Below, piece after piece: positions 51,133 through 59,273 of a stretch of DNA of 64,000 nucleotides. Position 1 is the first letter of the stretch; each line of letters begins with the position of its first letter. The DNA comes from Plantactinospora endophytica. GTDB taxonomy: Bacteria; Actinomycetota; Actinomycetes; Mycobacteriales; Micromonosporaceae. The stretch is from NCBI RefSeq assembly GCF_016862915.1, contig NZ_BONW01000008.1, positions 62,001-126,000 on the forward strand. The letters run 5' to 3'. The notes beneath the pieces were generated by a model that was not told the origin of the DNA, ran no database searches, and was given only the letters and a program-made list of their open reading frames with translations. Both the position numbers and the translations under genes were made by a program.

Positions 51133-52365
51133 ATGAGGCGGATGGAGCCGTTGCCCGGCGGCGCGGGTGCCGACCGGACCGTCGAACGCTGGGTGGCGAG
51201 CTGGACGTCGATGCCGCAGGTCGCCGAGCCGCACAACCTGCCGCCGGCACCGTTCACCCGGGACGCGCTGGTGCTGGCCGACAGCACGCTCCGGCAGACC
51301 GTCCGGGTGACGCTGGCCGGAGCACGCGTCAGGTTGCGGCTCAGCAACGCGTTCGGCGGGTCGCCGCTGCCGGTCACCTCGGCCACCGTAGCGCTGCCGG
51401 CGGACGGTCGGGCCGGGATCAGCGCGATCCGGCCCGGCAGCGCGCGACCGGTGACGTTCAGCGGTCGCGGGTCGGTGCGGATTCCGGTCGGCGCACACCT
51501 GGTCTCCGATCCGGTCGAGCTTGCGGTGGCGGCCCGGTCCAACGTCAGCGTGACGCTCTATCTCGCCGAGGGGCAGGCGTCGCACCGGATCACCGCGCAC
51601 CCCGGCTCGCGGACCACCTCCCACCTGCTGCGCGGCAACCACGTCGGTGCCACGGCGCTGCCCGGTGCCACCCCGGTCGAACACTGGTACTTCCTCAGCG
51701 GTCTGGAGGTGCCGGCCGGGCCCGGCGGACGGGTCGCGGTACTGCTCGGTGACTCGTTGACCGACGGGCGCGGCTCCACCACCGACGGGAACGACCGCTG
51801 GCCCGACCAACTCGTCGACCGGCTGCACGGGTACGCCGGCACCGGGGACGTCGCGGTGGCGAACCAGGCGGCCGGCGGCAACCGGGTACTCGACGACGGG
51901 CTCGGGCCGAGCGTGCTGGCCCGGCTGGACCGGGACGTACTGGCGCAGAGCGGGGTCGCCTGGCTGGTCGTGTTCGAGGGGGTCAACGACATCGGCACCG
52001 CAGACGCCACCGAGGCGGCCCAGCGGGCGGTCACCGCCGATCTGATCACCGCGTACGACCAGATCGTCACCCGGGCACACGCGCACGGCATCCGGGTGTA
52101 CGGCGGCACGCTCACCCCGTTCGGCGGCAACGCCGAGTACGACGACCGGGCGGGGCTCCGGGAGGCCACCCGGCAGGCGGTCAACCGGTGGATCCGCGAC
52201 GGCGGCAGGTTCGACGCCGTGATCGACTTCGACCGTGCCGTCCGGGATCCGGCGAACCCCCGCCACCTGCTGCCGGTCGCCGACACCGGCGACCATCTGC
52301 ACCTGAACCCGGCCGGCTACCGCCTGCTCGCCGACGCCGTCCCGGCCAGCCTCTTCGAGCAGTGA
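51133..52365 (+). CDS. SGNH/GDSL hydrolase
   Basis: The 410-residue enzyme has an N-terminal beta-rich region (about 20-195) and an SGNH domain: block I VLLGDSLTDG with Ser208, block II Asn in QAAGGNRVLDDG, block III FEGVNDIG and block V DHLHLNPAGY with the Asp-x-x-His pair. Such proteins act as esterases or carbohydrate deacetylases. No signal peptide is visible, so it would be cytoplasmic, whereas related proteins are often secreted. ATG at 51133 follows GGGGAGG at slightly long spacing. Confidence 0.9.
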   Translation: MRRMEPLPGGAGADRTVERWVASWTSMPQVAEPHNLPPAPFTRDALVLADSTLRQTVRVTLAGARVRLRLSNAFGGSPLPVTSATVALPADGRAGISAIRPGSARPVTFSGRGSVRIPVGAHLVSDPVELAVAARSNVSVTLYLAEGQASHRITAHPGSRTTSHLLRGNHVGATALPGATPVEHWYFLSGLEVPAGPGGRVAVLLGDSLTDGRGSTTDGNDRWPDQLVDRLHGYAGTGDVAVANQAAGGNRVLDDGLGPSVLARLDRDVLAQSGVAWLVVFEGVNDIGTADATEAAQRAVTADLITAYDQIVTRAHAHGIRVYGGTLTPFGGNAEYDDRAGLREATRQAVNRWIRDGGRFDAVIDFDRAVRDPANPRHLLPVADTGDHLHLNPAGYRLLADAVPASLFEQ

Positions 52366-52382
52366 GGATCTGGGAGCGTCGG

Positions 52383-53411
52383 CTACCCGTTCCCGGGCGG
52401 CAGGATGTCGGGTTCGGTGAGGGTGTCCAGCCAGGCGGCGGGTGCGGTCGTGTGTTCGGGGGCGATCAGCGCCGGCCCGCCGAGCGCCCGCTGCCACTGT
52501 GGCAGGGTCGCACCGCGTAGCGCCCGCTGCCAGGAGACCGCCCGCCCGACCTTCGCCACCCGCAGGGCCAGCCGGACCGAGCGGAGCAGGCCGGTCCGGT
52601 CGCACAGGTCGGTCCAGGGCTCCAGGTAGGCGTCCCGGAGCCGGGCCAGCTCCGGTCCGGCCGGATCGGAGCCGAGCTGGTCGGCGGCGACGTTCAGCGC
52701 CACGAGCAGGGTGCCGAACGGGTGGGCCAGGCAGGCGTCGCCCCAGTCGAAGAACCGCATCCCGCCGGTACCGACGAAGACGTTGCCGTCGTGCAGGTCG
52801 TCGTGCTGGATCGACGCCGGCAGCCCGTCGGCGCCCAGCTCGGCGCACCAGCGGTCGTACTCGGGCAGCAGGGCGACCAGGGCGGCCCGGCGCGGCTCGG
52901 CGAGCCGTACCGTCGGGTCGGCCAGCAGCCCGGCCAGCGCGCCGGGCATCCGGTCCGGCCGCAGGTCCGGCAGGCCGAGCCCGACCAGTCGGTCGCCGTG
53001 CGGGGCCACCGCCCGTTGCAGTCCGGCGTACGTCCGCAGCAGCTCCACCCAGCGGGCCGGCTCGGGCCGGTCCGCCGCGACCTCCCGCAGGATCGTCCCG
53101 CCGTCCGGGCCGAGCAGCCAGCCCCGTTCCCGGTCGACGGCCAGTGGCGGCACGACGAGTTCGGGCACCCGGTCCGCGAGCGCCTCCACCACGGCCGCTT
53201 CGAAGCCGTTGGTGGGTACGTTCGCCTTGAACCAGACGCGGCCCGCGCTGGTCTCCAGCCGCCGTACGATCGACCAGGCGCGGACCCGGACGGTCTGCAC
53301 CGGGCCGGTGGCGACGACGCCCCGCGCGGCCAGCGCCTCCGTGATCCAGGCGTCGCTCTCGGCCCGCCAGTCGGCCCCGAGCCGGTCCTCCGCCGAGATC
53401 TCCAACGTCAC
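52383..53411 (-). CDS. Aminoglycoside-phosphotransferase-fold kinase
   Basis: The 342-residue protein has the APH/ChoK-like kinase core: catalytic loop SIQHDDLHDGNVFVG and metal-binding FFDWGDACLAHPFG, preceded by GRVWFKANVP for the nucleotide lobe. APH-fold proteins phosphorylate antibiotics, sugars or other small molecules; nothing here identifies the substrate, so it should not be called a resistance gene. The GTG start at 53411 has TAGCGT 6 bases upstream, suggesting a leaderless message. Confidence 0.88.
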   Translation of the reverse strand: MTLEISAEDRLGADWRAESDAWITEALAARGVVATGPVQTVRVRAWSIVRRLETSAGRVWFKANVPTNGFEAAVVEALADRVPELVVPPLAVDRERGWLLGPDGGTILREVAADRPEPARWVELLRTYAGLQRAVAPHGDRLVGLGLPDLRPDRMPGALAGLLADPTVRLAEPRRAALVALLPEYDRWCAELGADGLPASIQHDDLHDGNVFVGTGGMRFFDWGDACLAHPFGTLLVALNVAADQLGSDPAGPELARLRDAYLEPWTDLCDRTGLLRSVRLALRVAKVGRAVSWQRALRGATLPQWQRALGGPALIAPEHTTAPAAWLDTLTEPDILPPGNG

Positions 53412-53488
53412 GCCGTCACGCTAGTGGCTGGCGGCGCGACCGCGCACCGGCTTTCCCGGCTCGCCGCCCGCCGGTTGTTCCCGGCCGG

Positions 53489-53794
53489 TCAGCCGCAGTA
53501 CGTCTCGGTGTAGAACGTGTCGCGGGTGTCGCCGTCCCAGCCGCCGTTGTTGTCGGCGTACCAGCCGATGTACCGGCCGACGCGGTATCTGATGTAGTGG
53601 TTGCCGGTCGCGTGGCGGTGGCCGTAGGCCCGGGACGGGGCCTCGGCGCCGCTGCCGGAGTTGATGGTGATGAGGCTGCCGGAGCAGCCGCCCGAGGCCG
53701 ACGCCCCGGTGGCCGGCAATGCCGCCAGCACCGCGCCGGTGAGCGCGACACCGCTGACGGTGGCGACGAGTCTGGTGGTCTTTCCTCTGCTCAT
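53489..53794 (-). CDS. Small secreted aromatic-rich protein
   Basis: The 101-residue precursor has a signal peptide (MSRGKTTRLVATVSG..., cut near ASA at residue 34). The 67-residue mature protein has Cys37 and Cys100, which could form one disulfide, and is rich in Tyr, Trp and Gly (HYIRYRVGRYIGWYADNNGG). GAGGAG lies 5-6 bases before ATG at 53794. No named family was recognised. The frame stays open upstream through an AT-rich leader, so a longer form starting in MNKTLRALSG is possible but lacks support. Confidence 0.75.
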   Translation of the reverse strand: MSRGKTTRLVATVSGVALTGAVLAALPATGASASGGCSGSLITINSGSGAEAPSRAYGHRHATGNHYIRYRVGRYIGWYADNNGGWDGDTRDTFYTETYCG

Positions 53795-53834
53795 CTCTGC
53801 TCCTCGGCTCGATCGGGTTCGACGGAGATCTCCA

Positions 53835-53905
53835 TCTATTGTAGTTAATTGTCCACTTAATGCCCGAAGAGTCTTATTCATGCCAGTAAGCTTTACATTG
53901 ACATA
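53835..53905. promoter_or_regulatory. AT-rich upstream region of the small secreted protein gene
   Basis: This roughly 70-base patch is about 60% AT in a genome that is mostly above 70% GC. On the minus strand it contains several promoter-like words (TACAAT, TTAACT, TGGACA) but no single pair with clear spacing. It is probably the promoter of the leftward secreted-protein gene. Confidence 0.45.
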
Positions 53906-54010
53906 CTTGACGGGTAGGTTCTGTCGTCCGCTCTGCGGCTGCTTCCGGCCCGGCGGCGCGGTGCGGGGGCTCGGACCGGAGTCGGCGCGTAGCGGAGGGA
54001 CGGTCCGGGT

Positions 54011-54292
54011 ATGGATCACGACATGAGTGAAGAGACCAGTGACCGGGTCGAGAACCGGGCCGCCCGCCTGCTGCCGGAGGAACGGTCGGTGGGCAGCGAC
54101 GACCCGCAGGCGCAGGCCGCGGCCGTACTGGCCGAGTCCGACCGGCGGGAGGCGGGCGCGGCGGCGCTGGCCGAGTCCGATCCGGGTACCACCGAGGCGG
54201 AGCGCCGGATCGCCGAGGCGGCAGCGGCCCCGGACTCGTTCCTGGAACGACGCACCTCGGAGCAGACCCTGACCCCGGAGCCGCCGGACTGA
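54011..54292 (+). CDS. Small acidic conserved hypothetical protein
   Basis: This encodes a 93-residue, Ala/Glu/Arg-rich, probably helical or disordered protein. LPEERSVGSDDPQAQAAAVL and the end ERRTSEQTL resemble a short actinobacterial protein group of unknown function. There are no Cys and no signal peptide. ATG at 54011 or 54023 (MSEETSD) could be the start; no good ribosome site distinguishes them. It is divergent from the small secreted protein gene. Confidence 0.7.
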   Translation: MDHDMSEETSDRVENRAARLLPEERSVGSDDPQAQAAAVLAESDRREAGAAALAESDPGTTEAERRIAEAAAAPDSFLERRTSEQTLTPEPPD

Positions 54293-54399
54293 TCGGCCCA
54301 GATCCGGGCCGACTCGCCAGCATGGCGACCGATCCTGAGCGAGTCGGAGTTCCTGGCCCGCCGGCAGGCGGTCGACCGGGTGATGGACTCGCCGCCCCG

Positions 54400-54484
54400 G
54401 AGCGCTGGACCGGCCCCGAGCGCTGGACCGGCCCGGAGCCCTGTCGGACCGGGCAGGGCGACGGCTCGGGCAGGGCGACGGCTT
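54400..54484. repeat. Two short tandem duplications behind the metallophosphoesterase gene
   Basis: GAGCGCTGGACCGGCCC is duplicated with period 18 (54400 and 54418), and GGGCAGGGCGACGGCT with period 17 (54451 and 54468). They fill the spacer just downstream of the leftward gene's stop codon (54492). Confidence 0.75.
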
Positions 54485-54491
54485 CGGCCGA

Positions 54492-56195
54492 TCAGGCCAG
54501 CGGGAACTCGTCGAAGAGCAGCACCGGGGAATCGGGCTCCCGGGTGTCGAACCGGTAGGACCGGACCACTCCGGCGACCGAGTCGAGGACGGAGAAGACC
54601 GTGATGTCGTCGCTCGCCACGTACGGCAGCGGAGCACCGGTCGGCCCGGTCAGCGGGGCGATCGTCGGCACCACCGCCGGCAACCCGCCCGGATCACCCT
54701 GTAGGACGTGGTCCGGCCCCGCCGGCAGCGGACGGGACTCGCCGGAGGACACGTCGTACGCACCGTAGTTGTTGCCGACATTGGAGGTCTCCAGCCAGTT
54801 GACCCCGGCCGGGTTCCGGAACCTGTTCCAGACGTGCGCGTGGCCGTTGTGCACCAGGTGTACGCCGGCGGCGGAGAAGAGCGGTTCGAGGTCGCGCAGG
54901 ATGTGGTCCTCGGCGAGCGGGTACGCGTACCGGATCGCGCTGATCTCGCCGGTGCCCGGGTCGCGTTCCACGGTCTGCACCGGATCGGTGTACGGCGGCG
55001 CCGAGTTGCCACCGAGTCCGTGGCTGGGATGGTGGAACATCACCACCCGGAACCGCGCCGCGCGAGCCTGCGCCGAGGTCAGCTCCCGCTCCAGCCAGCG
55101 GTACTGGGCGGAGCCCCGGTGCACCGGCTCGAAGACGAACTGGCCGTGCCCCCACCGCTCCGGACGGGTCAGGTCGGCGACGTCCTCCTGGAACTTTCCC
55201 CGCCCGACCGGCCCCGCCGGCCGCCAGATCGACGTGACGAAGAGCGTCACCAGGTGCACGTCCCCGATCGTCCGGGACCACCAGCGCGGGCCACCGGCCG
55301 CACTGCGCGGGTACGGGAAAAGCTCCTCGTACGTCGTGACGTCCCAGGACCGACGGACGAGTTCAGCCTCGTCGGAATCGTCCATCCCGTCCGCCCGACA
55401 TCGTTCCCGGGCCACCTCCCGGGGCTGCGGGTCGTTGAACTGGCTGTCCAGGCTGGCGGTCTCGGACCACCGGCCCATCACCTCGTGGTTGCCGATCGCC
55501 GGGAAGATCGGGGTGTGTTGCAGCAGCGGCGCTCCCCGGTAGGTCCGGCCGGCGATCGGCGTTTGCGCCCGCCCGGTCATGCTGGCGAAGAAGGCGGGAC
55601 CGGTGCCCGCGTCGAACCAGTCGCTGGCCCGGTCCCCGACGTTGACCATGTCGCCGGCCATCAGCACGCCGTCGAGGCGTACCCCGACCGTCTCGGCGAC
55701 CTTCTCCAGGTTGGCCGGGGTCATCGTCTTGAGCTGGTGGTCACTGCTGAGCAGCAGGCGTACCCCGGTGCCGGTCGGCGCCGCCGGAGCCAGCGAGTAC
55801 GGCGCCGTGACCGTGCCCCGGCCCCGACCGTCGAACGCGACCACCCGGTACGGCGTACGGCCGGGCGGCAGGTCGGTGATCCGGGCCAGGTGCCGGTACA
55901 CCGGACGGTGCGTCACCGTCGGGTAGTGCCGGCCGGGCACCAGCGACTCGGCGTCCTCGCGGGTCCGGGACAACGCCTGTGTCTCCGCCGCGAACCGCCG
56001 CCAACCCGGGCCGGACGGCCGGTCGCCGGTCGCCGCCTCCCGGGCCTGCCGGGGCGACATCGCGGTCACCCCGGCCCCGACCAGCACGAACTGGCCGGTA
56101 CCCGGCTCCTCGGTGTGCCAGGCGACGTATCCTTCCGTCGGTCCCGGATCCAACAGGTACGGCTCGCAGAGCAGCGGTGTCGACTCCGCCGTCAT
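54492..56195 (-). CDS. Metallophosphoesterase family protein
   Basis: The 567-residue protein's N-terminal 145 residues look like a beta-sandwich (purple-acid-phosphatase-type N-domain; start MTAESTPLLCEPYLL). The catalytic domain follows with LLSSDHQLK, LMAGDMVNVGDR, AIGNHEV, FHHPSHG and LVHNGHAHVWN, the dimetal ligand set. The first motif is SDHQ rather than the usual GDxG/GDWG, which may affect metal binding. No signal peptide is visible, though relatives are often exported. The substrate is unknown. ATG at 56195. Confidence 0.85.
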   Translation of the reverse strand: MTAESTPLLCEPYLLDPGPTEGYVAWHTEEPGTGQFVLVGAGVTAMSPRQAREAATGDRPSGPGWRRFAAETQALSRTREDAESLVPGRHYPTVTHRPVYRHLARITDLPPGRTPYRVVAFDGRGRGTVTAPYSLAPAAPTGTGVRLLLSSDHQLKTMTPANLEKVAETVGVRLDGVLMAGDMVNVGDRASDWFDAGTGPAFFASMTGRAQTPIAGRTYRGAPLLQHTPIFPAIGNHEVMGRWSETASLDSQFNDPQPREVARERCRADGMDDSDEAELVRRSWDVTTYEELFPYPRSAAGGPRWWSRTIGDVHLVTLFVTSIWRPAGPVGRGKFQEDVADLTRPERWGHGQFVFEPVHRGSAQYRWLERELTSAQARAARFRVVMFHHPSHGLGGNSAPPYTDPVQTVERDPGTGEISAIRYAYPLAEDHILRDLEPLFSAAGVHLVHNGHAHVWNRFRNPAGVNWLETSNVGNNYGAYDVSSGESRPLPAGPDHVLQGDPGGLPAVVPTIAPLTGPTGAPLPYVASDDITVFSVLDSVAGVVRSYRFDTREPDSPVLLFDEFPLA

Positions 56196-56292
56196 CGCAC
56201 GCGATCTTCCGTCACAGCGGACAAGTCAACCATCCGGTCCCGGAGCCGGCCGACGCGGTGGGACCGGCACCACACCCGGGGGTCGGCGGGGC

Positions 56293-56949
56293 TCAGATGG
56301 CGGTTGCCCGGGCCACCTTCCAGTCGCCGCCGACCCGGCGCAGTTCGAGTATCACCCGGTTCTGGTCGACCTTCTCGCCGTCGGTGTTCGCGTTGCGCCG
56401 GTACTGGTTCAGATAGACCAGCAACTCCACCTCTGCCGTCCCGGCCCGGACCACCCCGCTGGCGGAGACCTCGGCGAGCACCACCGCCTGTTCGGCGACG
56501 GCGGTCGACTTCAGCGCCGAGGTCGTCTCGGCGTAGTCGTCGGCGAAGGCGCCGGTGACGAAGGACCGTCCGTTCGCCACGCTGGCGTCGAAACTGCGGT
56601 AGTCGTAGGAGAAGATCGCCTTGGCGGCCGGGGCGGCGGTGGCGAGCGCCTGACGTACGGCCGTGTCGCGCTGGTCGGCGCGGTGCTGGGCGTACCAGGC
56701 GGTGCCGGCGGCAGCGGCGGCGAGCACGGTGGCGAGCACGAGGACGAGGTGCAGGCGACTGCCGGCGTGCCGGCGGCGCCGCGCGGCCTCCCCGTCGGAC
56801 GCCCGTTCCGTGCCGTCGGCCGTCGACGCCTCGGTGGTCGGCGCCTCGGCCGTCGGCGCCTCGGCGGTACGACGGGCGGGGCGCAGCCGCCGGACGAGCG
56901 TGGCGATGGACGATCGCAACCGAACCCCTCGCATCGGAACTCCTCTCAT
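56293..56949 (-). CDS. Mce-associated membrane protein (distal)
   Basis: The 218-residue protein has a basic and low-complexity N-terminus (RTAEAPTAEAPTTEAST), one membrane helix (about 67-86), and an extracytoplasmic NTF2-like domain with SYDYRSFDASVANGRSFVTGAF and a final LELRRVGGDWKVARATAI. This is the layout of Mce-associated (Mas) proteins encoded at the end of mce operons and linked to transporter stability. It starts 12 bases behind the preceding Mas gene. ATG at 56949, or 56934 within the same frame. Confidence 0.85.
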   Translation of the reverse strand: MRGVPMRGVRLRSSIATLVRRLRPARRTAEAPTAEAPTTEASTADGTERASDGEAARRRRHAGSRLHLVLVLATVLAAAAAGTAWYAQHRADQRDTAVRQALATAAPAAKAIFSYDYRSFDASVANGRSFVTGAFADDYAETTSALKSTAVAEQAVVLAEVSASGVVRAGTAEVELLVYLNQYRRNANTDGEKVDQNRVILELRRVGGDWKVARATAI

Positions 56950-56961
56950 CGGAAACTCCGC

Positions 56962-57990
56962 TCAGCCGACGAACTGGAGCCGGGAGACCAGCCAGGTGTC
57001 GGAGTCGTCTTCCCTGGTCAGGTCCACCTGGATCCGGTAGTGCGCGGGCCGCCCGTCCGGCGCGTTGACGTTCTTGACGGTCGCGTCCATCGCCACCAGC
57101 ACCACCGCGTGCCGTCGGTCCCCGGAGACCAGGCCGGCGCGCAGCACCGTACCCCTGGATTCCACCTTGTTCTCCAGCACCGCCGCCCGTACCTTGGCCT
57201 GGCCCCGGACGAACTCCTCCCTGAACTCCCCGGTGGCGCCGGCCGTGATCCGCTGGAGATCGCTGTCCACACTGGATGCGCTTACCGAGACGAAGTTGAC
57301 GGTCGTCTGCCGCGCGGCGGCCAGCGCCTGCCCGTGGGCCCGCTCGACCGCCCGGTCCTGCCACCACCGGTAGCCGAACAGGCCGGCCAGCGCGAGCACC
57401 GCGCAGAGTACGGCGACGAGTGCGACCGTGACGCCACGCCGCCGGCCCGGCACCGTCGGCCCGTTCGCCGTCGCCCGGTTCGCCGTCGTTTCGTCCGCAC
57501 TCGATCCCGCCTCGTCGGCCCGCACGGCGTTCGACCCCGCCTCGTCAGCCCTGTCGGTGCCCGGCTCGTCGTCGCTGGCCTGGTCGGTGCCGTCCGCCTC
57601 CTGATCGGTGCCGTCCGTCTCCTGGTCGAGCCGTTCCAGGATCGCCTCCACCGGATCCTTGGCGGCCGGCAGCCGGCGGGTGACCGTACGCCGGGTGGCC
57701 GGCCGCCCACCTCGACCCGAGTGCCGCGCCCCGTCGGTCGAGTGCCGCGTCCGGTCCGTCGGCTGCCGCGCTCCGTCGGTCGAATGCCGCATCCGGTCGG
57801 TCGTTGCGTCGGGCGGCTGTCGCGTGCCGTCGGTCGGCCGGCGTACCCCGGCGGCGGCGTCCGGCGGCTCGGCCGGCGGCTGCCGGTCCTGGTCGGTGCC
57901 GGTCTGATCGGTGGTCGTGGAGGTGTCCTTCACCAGTTTCAACCTGCGTTCCGCACCGCTGCGCATCGGTCGGCTCCTCGGATCGGTCAC
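56962..57990 (-). CDS. Mce-associated membrane protein with long disordered N-terminus
   Basis: The 342-residue protein has a cytoplasmic N-terminus of about 185 residues that is almost entirely low-complexity (DGTRQ/RHSTDGARQ and DGTDQEADGTDQ repeats), then one membrane helix (about 187-207) and an NTF2-like external domain ending DTWLVSRLQFVG. The domain plan is that of Mas proteins, but the N-terminal extension is unusually long. GTG at 57990 overlaps the mceF stop by 4 bases (GTGA). The DNA of the extension is full of short duplications (57480-57800). Confidence 0.85.
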   Translation of the reverse strand: MTDPRSRPMRSGAERRLKLVKDTSTTTDQTGTDQDRQPPAEPPDAAAGVRRPTDGTRQPPDATTDRMRHSTDGARQPTDRTRHSTDGARHSGRGGRPATRRTVTRRLPAAKDPVEAILERLDQETDGTDQEADGTDQASDDEPGTDRADEAGSNAVRADEAGSSADETTANRATANGPTVPGRRRGVTVALVAVLCAVLALAGLFGYRWWQDRAVERAHGQALAAARQTTVNFVSVSASSVDSDLQRITAGATGEFREEFVRGQAKVRAAVLENKVESRGTVLRAGLVSGDRRHAVVLVAMDATVKNVNAPDGRPAHYRIQVDLTREDDSDTWLVSRLQFVG

Positions 57991-59273
57991 GGCGCGAGGC
58001 CGGCGAGTAGGAGTTGCTTCCAGGACTGGTCGCCGGCGAGCTGGTACTGCCCGCCGGTCGAGCCGAAGGTCAACGGGCTGCCGCCCGGCCCCAGCGCCAA
58101 CCCCGTCCCCGGGTCGTAACCGGCGACCGTGGCAGGGGAGACCGGCGGTACGTCGTCGGCCGGCTCGGCCGGCTCCGGCAGCGCCGGCCCTGGCGACGGC
58201 GGTGGCGGGTCCGCCGCCCCACCGGGCCGGGGCGCCGCCGCGCTGCCCCGGACGCTGGAACCACGGGCCGACTCCGCCGCCGTGCAGCGGGTGGAGTCGT
58301 CGTAGACGCAGGCCGGCGGGTCGGCGACGTTGAGCACGAGTCCGAAGTGCACGGTGCCGTCGCCGGGGGTGACGGTGAACGCGCCGTCCACCACCAGCGG
58401 ATAGACCACCAGCAGTTGCTCGATGCCGGGCAGCCGCCGGGCGGCCACCCCGTTCACCGTGACCAGGTTGCCCAGCAGGGTGCCGATCGACGGGTCCAGG
58501 TCGCGCAGCAGCCCGACGAGCTGGGTGGCGGCGGGCGGCCCGTCGGCGAGGATGCGCCGCAGGTCCGGGTCGGCCGCCCGGACCGTCTCGGCGAGCCGGG
58601 CCAGACCGTCGGCCCAGCGCCGCAGCGCGGCGGCGGACTCCTGCTGGGTACGCAGCACCGTGCGCCCGTCCCGGATCAGCGCGACCGTCTCCGGCAGCCG
58701 TACCGTCGCCTCGGCCAGCAGCGCGCCGCTGGCGTCGAGGATCCGGCGCAGTGCCGCCTCGTTGCCCTCGAAGGCGACCCCCAGCTCGTCGATCACCACT
58801 GCCAGGTCGTCCGGGTCGATCGACCGGACCAGGGCGTCCAGGTTGGCCAGCAGGGTCTCCGGGGCCAGCGGAACGCCGGTGCGGTCCTGCGGAATCACCG
58901 CGCCGTCCCGCAGGTAGGGACCGGTGTCGCGGTCGGGGCGCAGGTCGACGTACTGCTCGCCGACGGCGGAACGCTGCGAGACCACCGCCCGCAGTGCGTC
59001 GGGTACCCGGATGTCCCGGTCCAGCCGGAGCGTGACCCGGACCGCCCCGGCGTGCAGGTCGACCGCCTCGACCCGGCCGACCGGTACGCCCCGGTAACTG
59101 ACCGACGCGTTCGGGAAGATGCCTCCGGCGTCGGCGAAGTCGGCGTGTACCAGATAGCCGTGCCCGAGCAGCCGGTCACCGAGCCCTACGTAGCGGACCG
59201 CGACGTAGCTGATGCCCAGCACGCTGACCAGCAGGAACGCCAGCACCTGGAGCCGCGCGGTACGTCCGATCAT
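57987..59273 (-). CDS. mceF: MCE family protein MceF
   Basis: The 428-residue protein has an N-terminal membrane helix (about 8-28), a single MCE domain (about 38-115; FPNASVSYRGVPVGRVEAVDL), helical regions (about 130-290) that form the tube in Mce complexes, and a Pro-rich C-terminal tail. Two Cys near 325-335 (PPACVYDDSTRC) are likely paired. It is the sixth subunit by position, following the lipoprotein MceE with an ATGA overlap. Mce complexes move lipids or sterols across the cell envelope. Confidence 0.93.
   Translation of the reverse strand: MIGRTARLQVLAFLLVSVLGISYVAVRYVGLGDRLLGHGYLVHADFADAGGIFPNASVSYRGVPVGRVEAVDLHAGAVRVTLRLDRDIRVPDALRAVVSQRSAVGEQYVDLRPDRDTGPYLRDGAVIPQDRTGVPLAPETLLANLDALVRSIDPDDLAVVIDELGVAFEGNEAALRRILDASGALLAEATVRLPETVALIRDGRTVLRTQQESAAALRRWADGLARLAETVRAADPDLRRILADGPPAATQLVGLLRDLDPSIGTLLGNLVTVNGVAARRLPGIEQLLVVYPLVVDGAFTVTPGDGTVHFGLVLNVADPPACVYDDSTRCTAAESARGSSVRGSAAAPRPGGAADPPPPSPGPALPEPAEPADDVPPVSPATVAGYDPGTGLALGPGGSPLTFGSTGGQYQLAGDQSWKQLLLAGLAP

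Noticed and set aside
49037-51250. A 737-codon minus-strand frame that might fuse an N-terminal region to the FBP domain
   Set aside because: Only the last 161 codons have family character. The rest mirrors the methyltransferase and TetR genes, and a -10-like box sits 7 bases before the ATG at 49522.
52383-53411. Aminoglycoside resistance gene
   Set aside because: The APH fold is shared by many small-molecule kinases; no residue pattern ties this one to an antibiotic.
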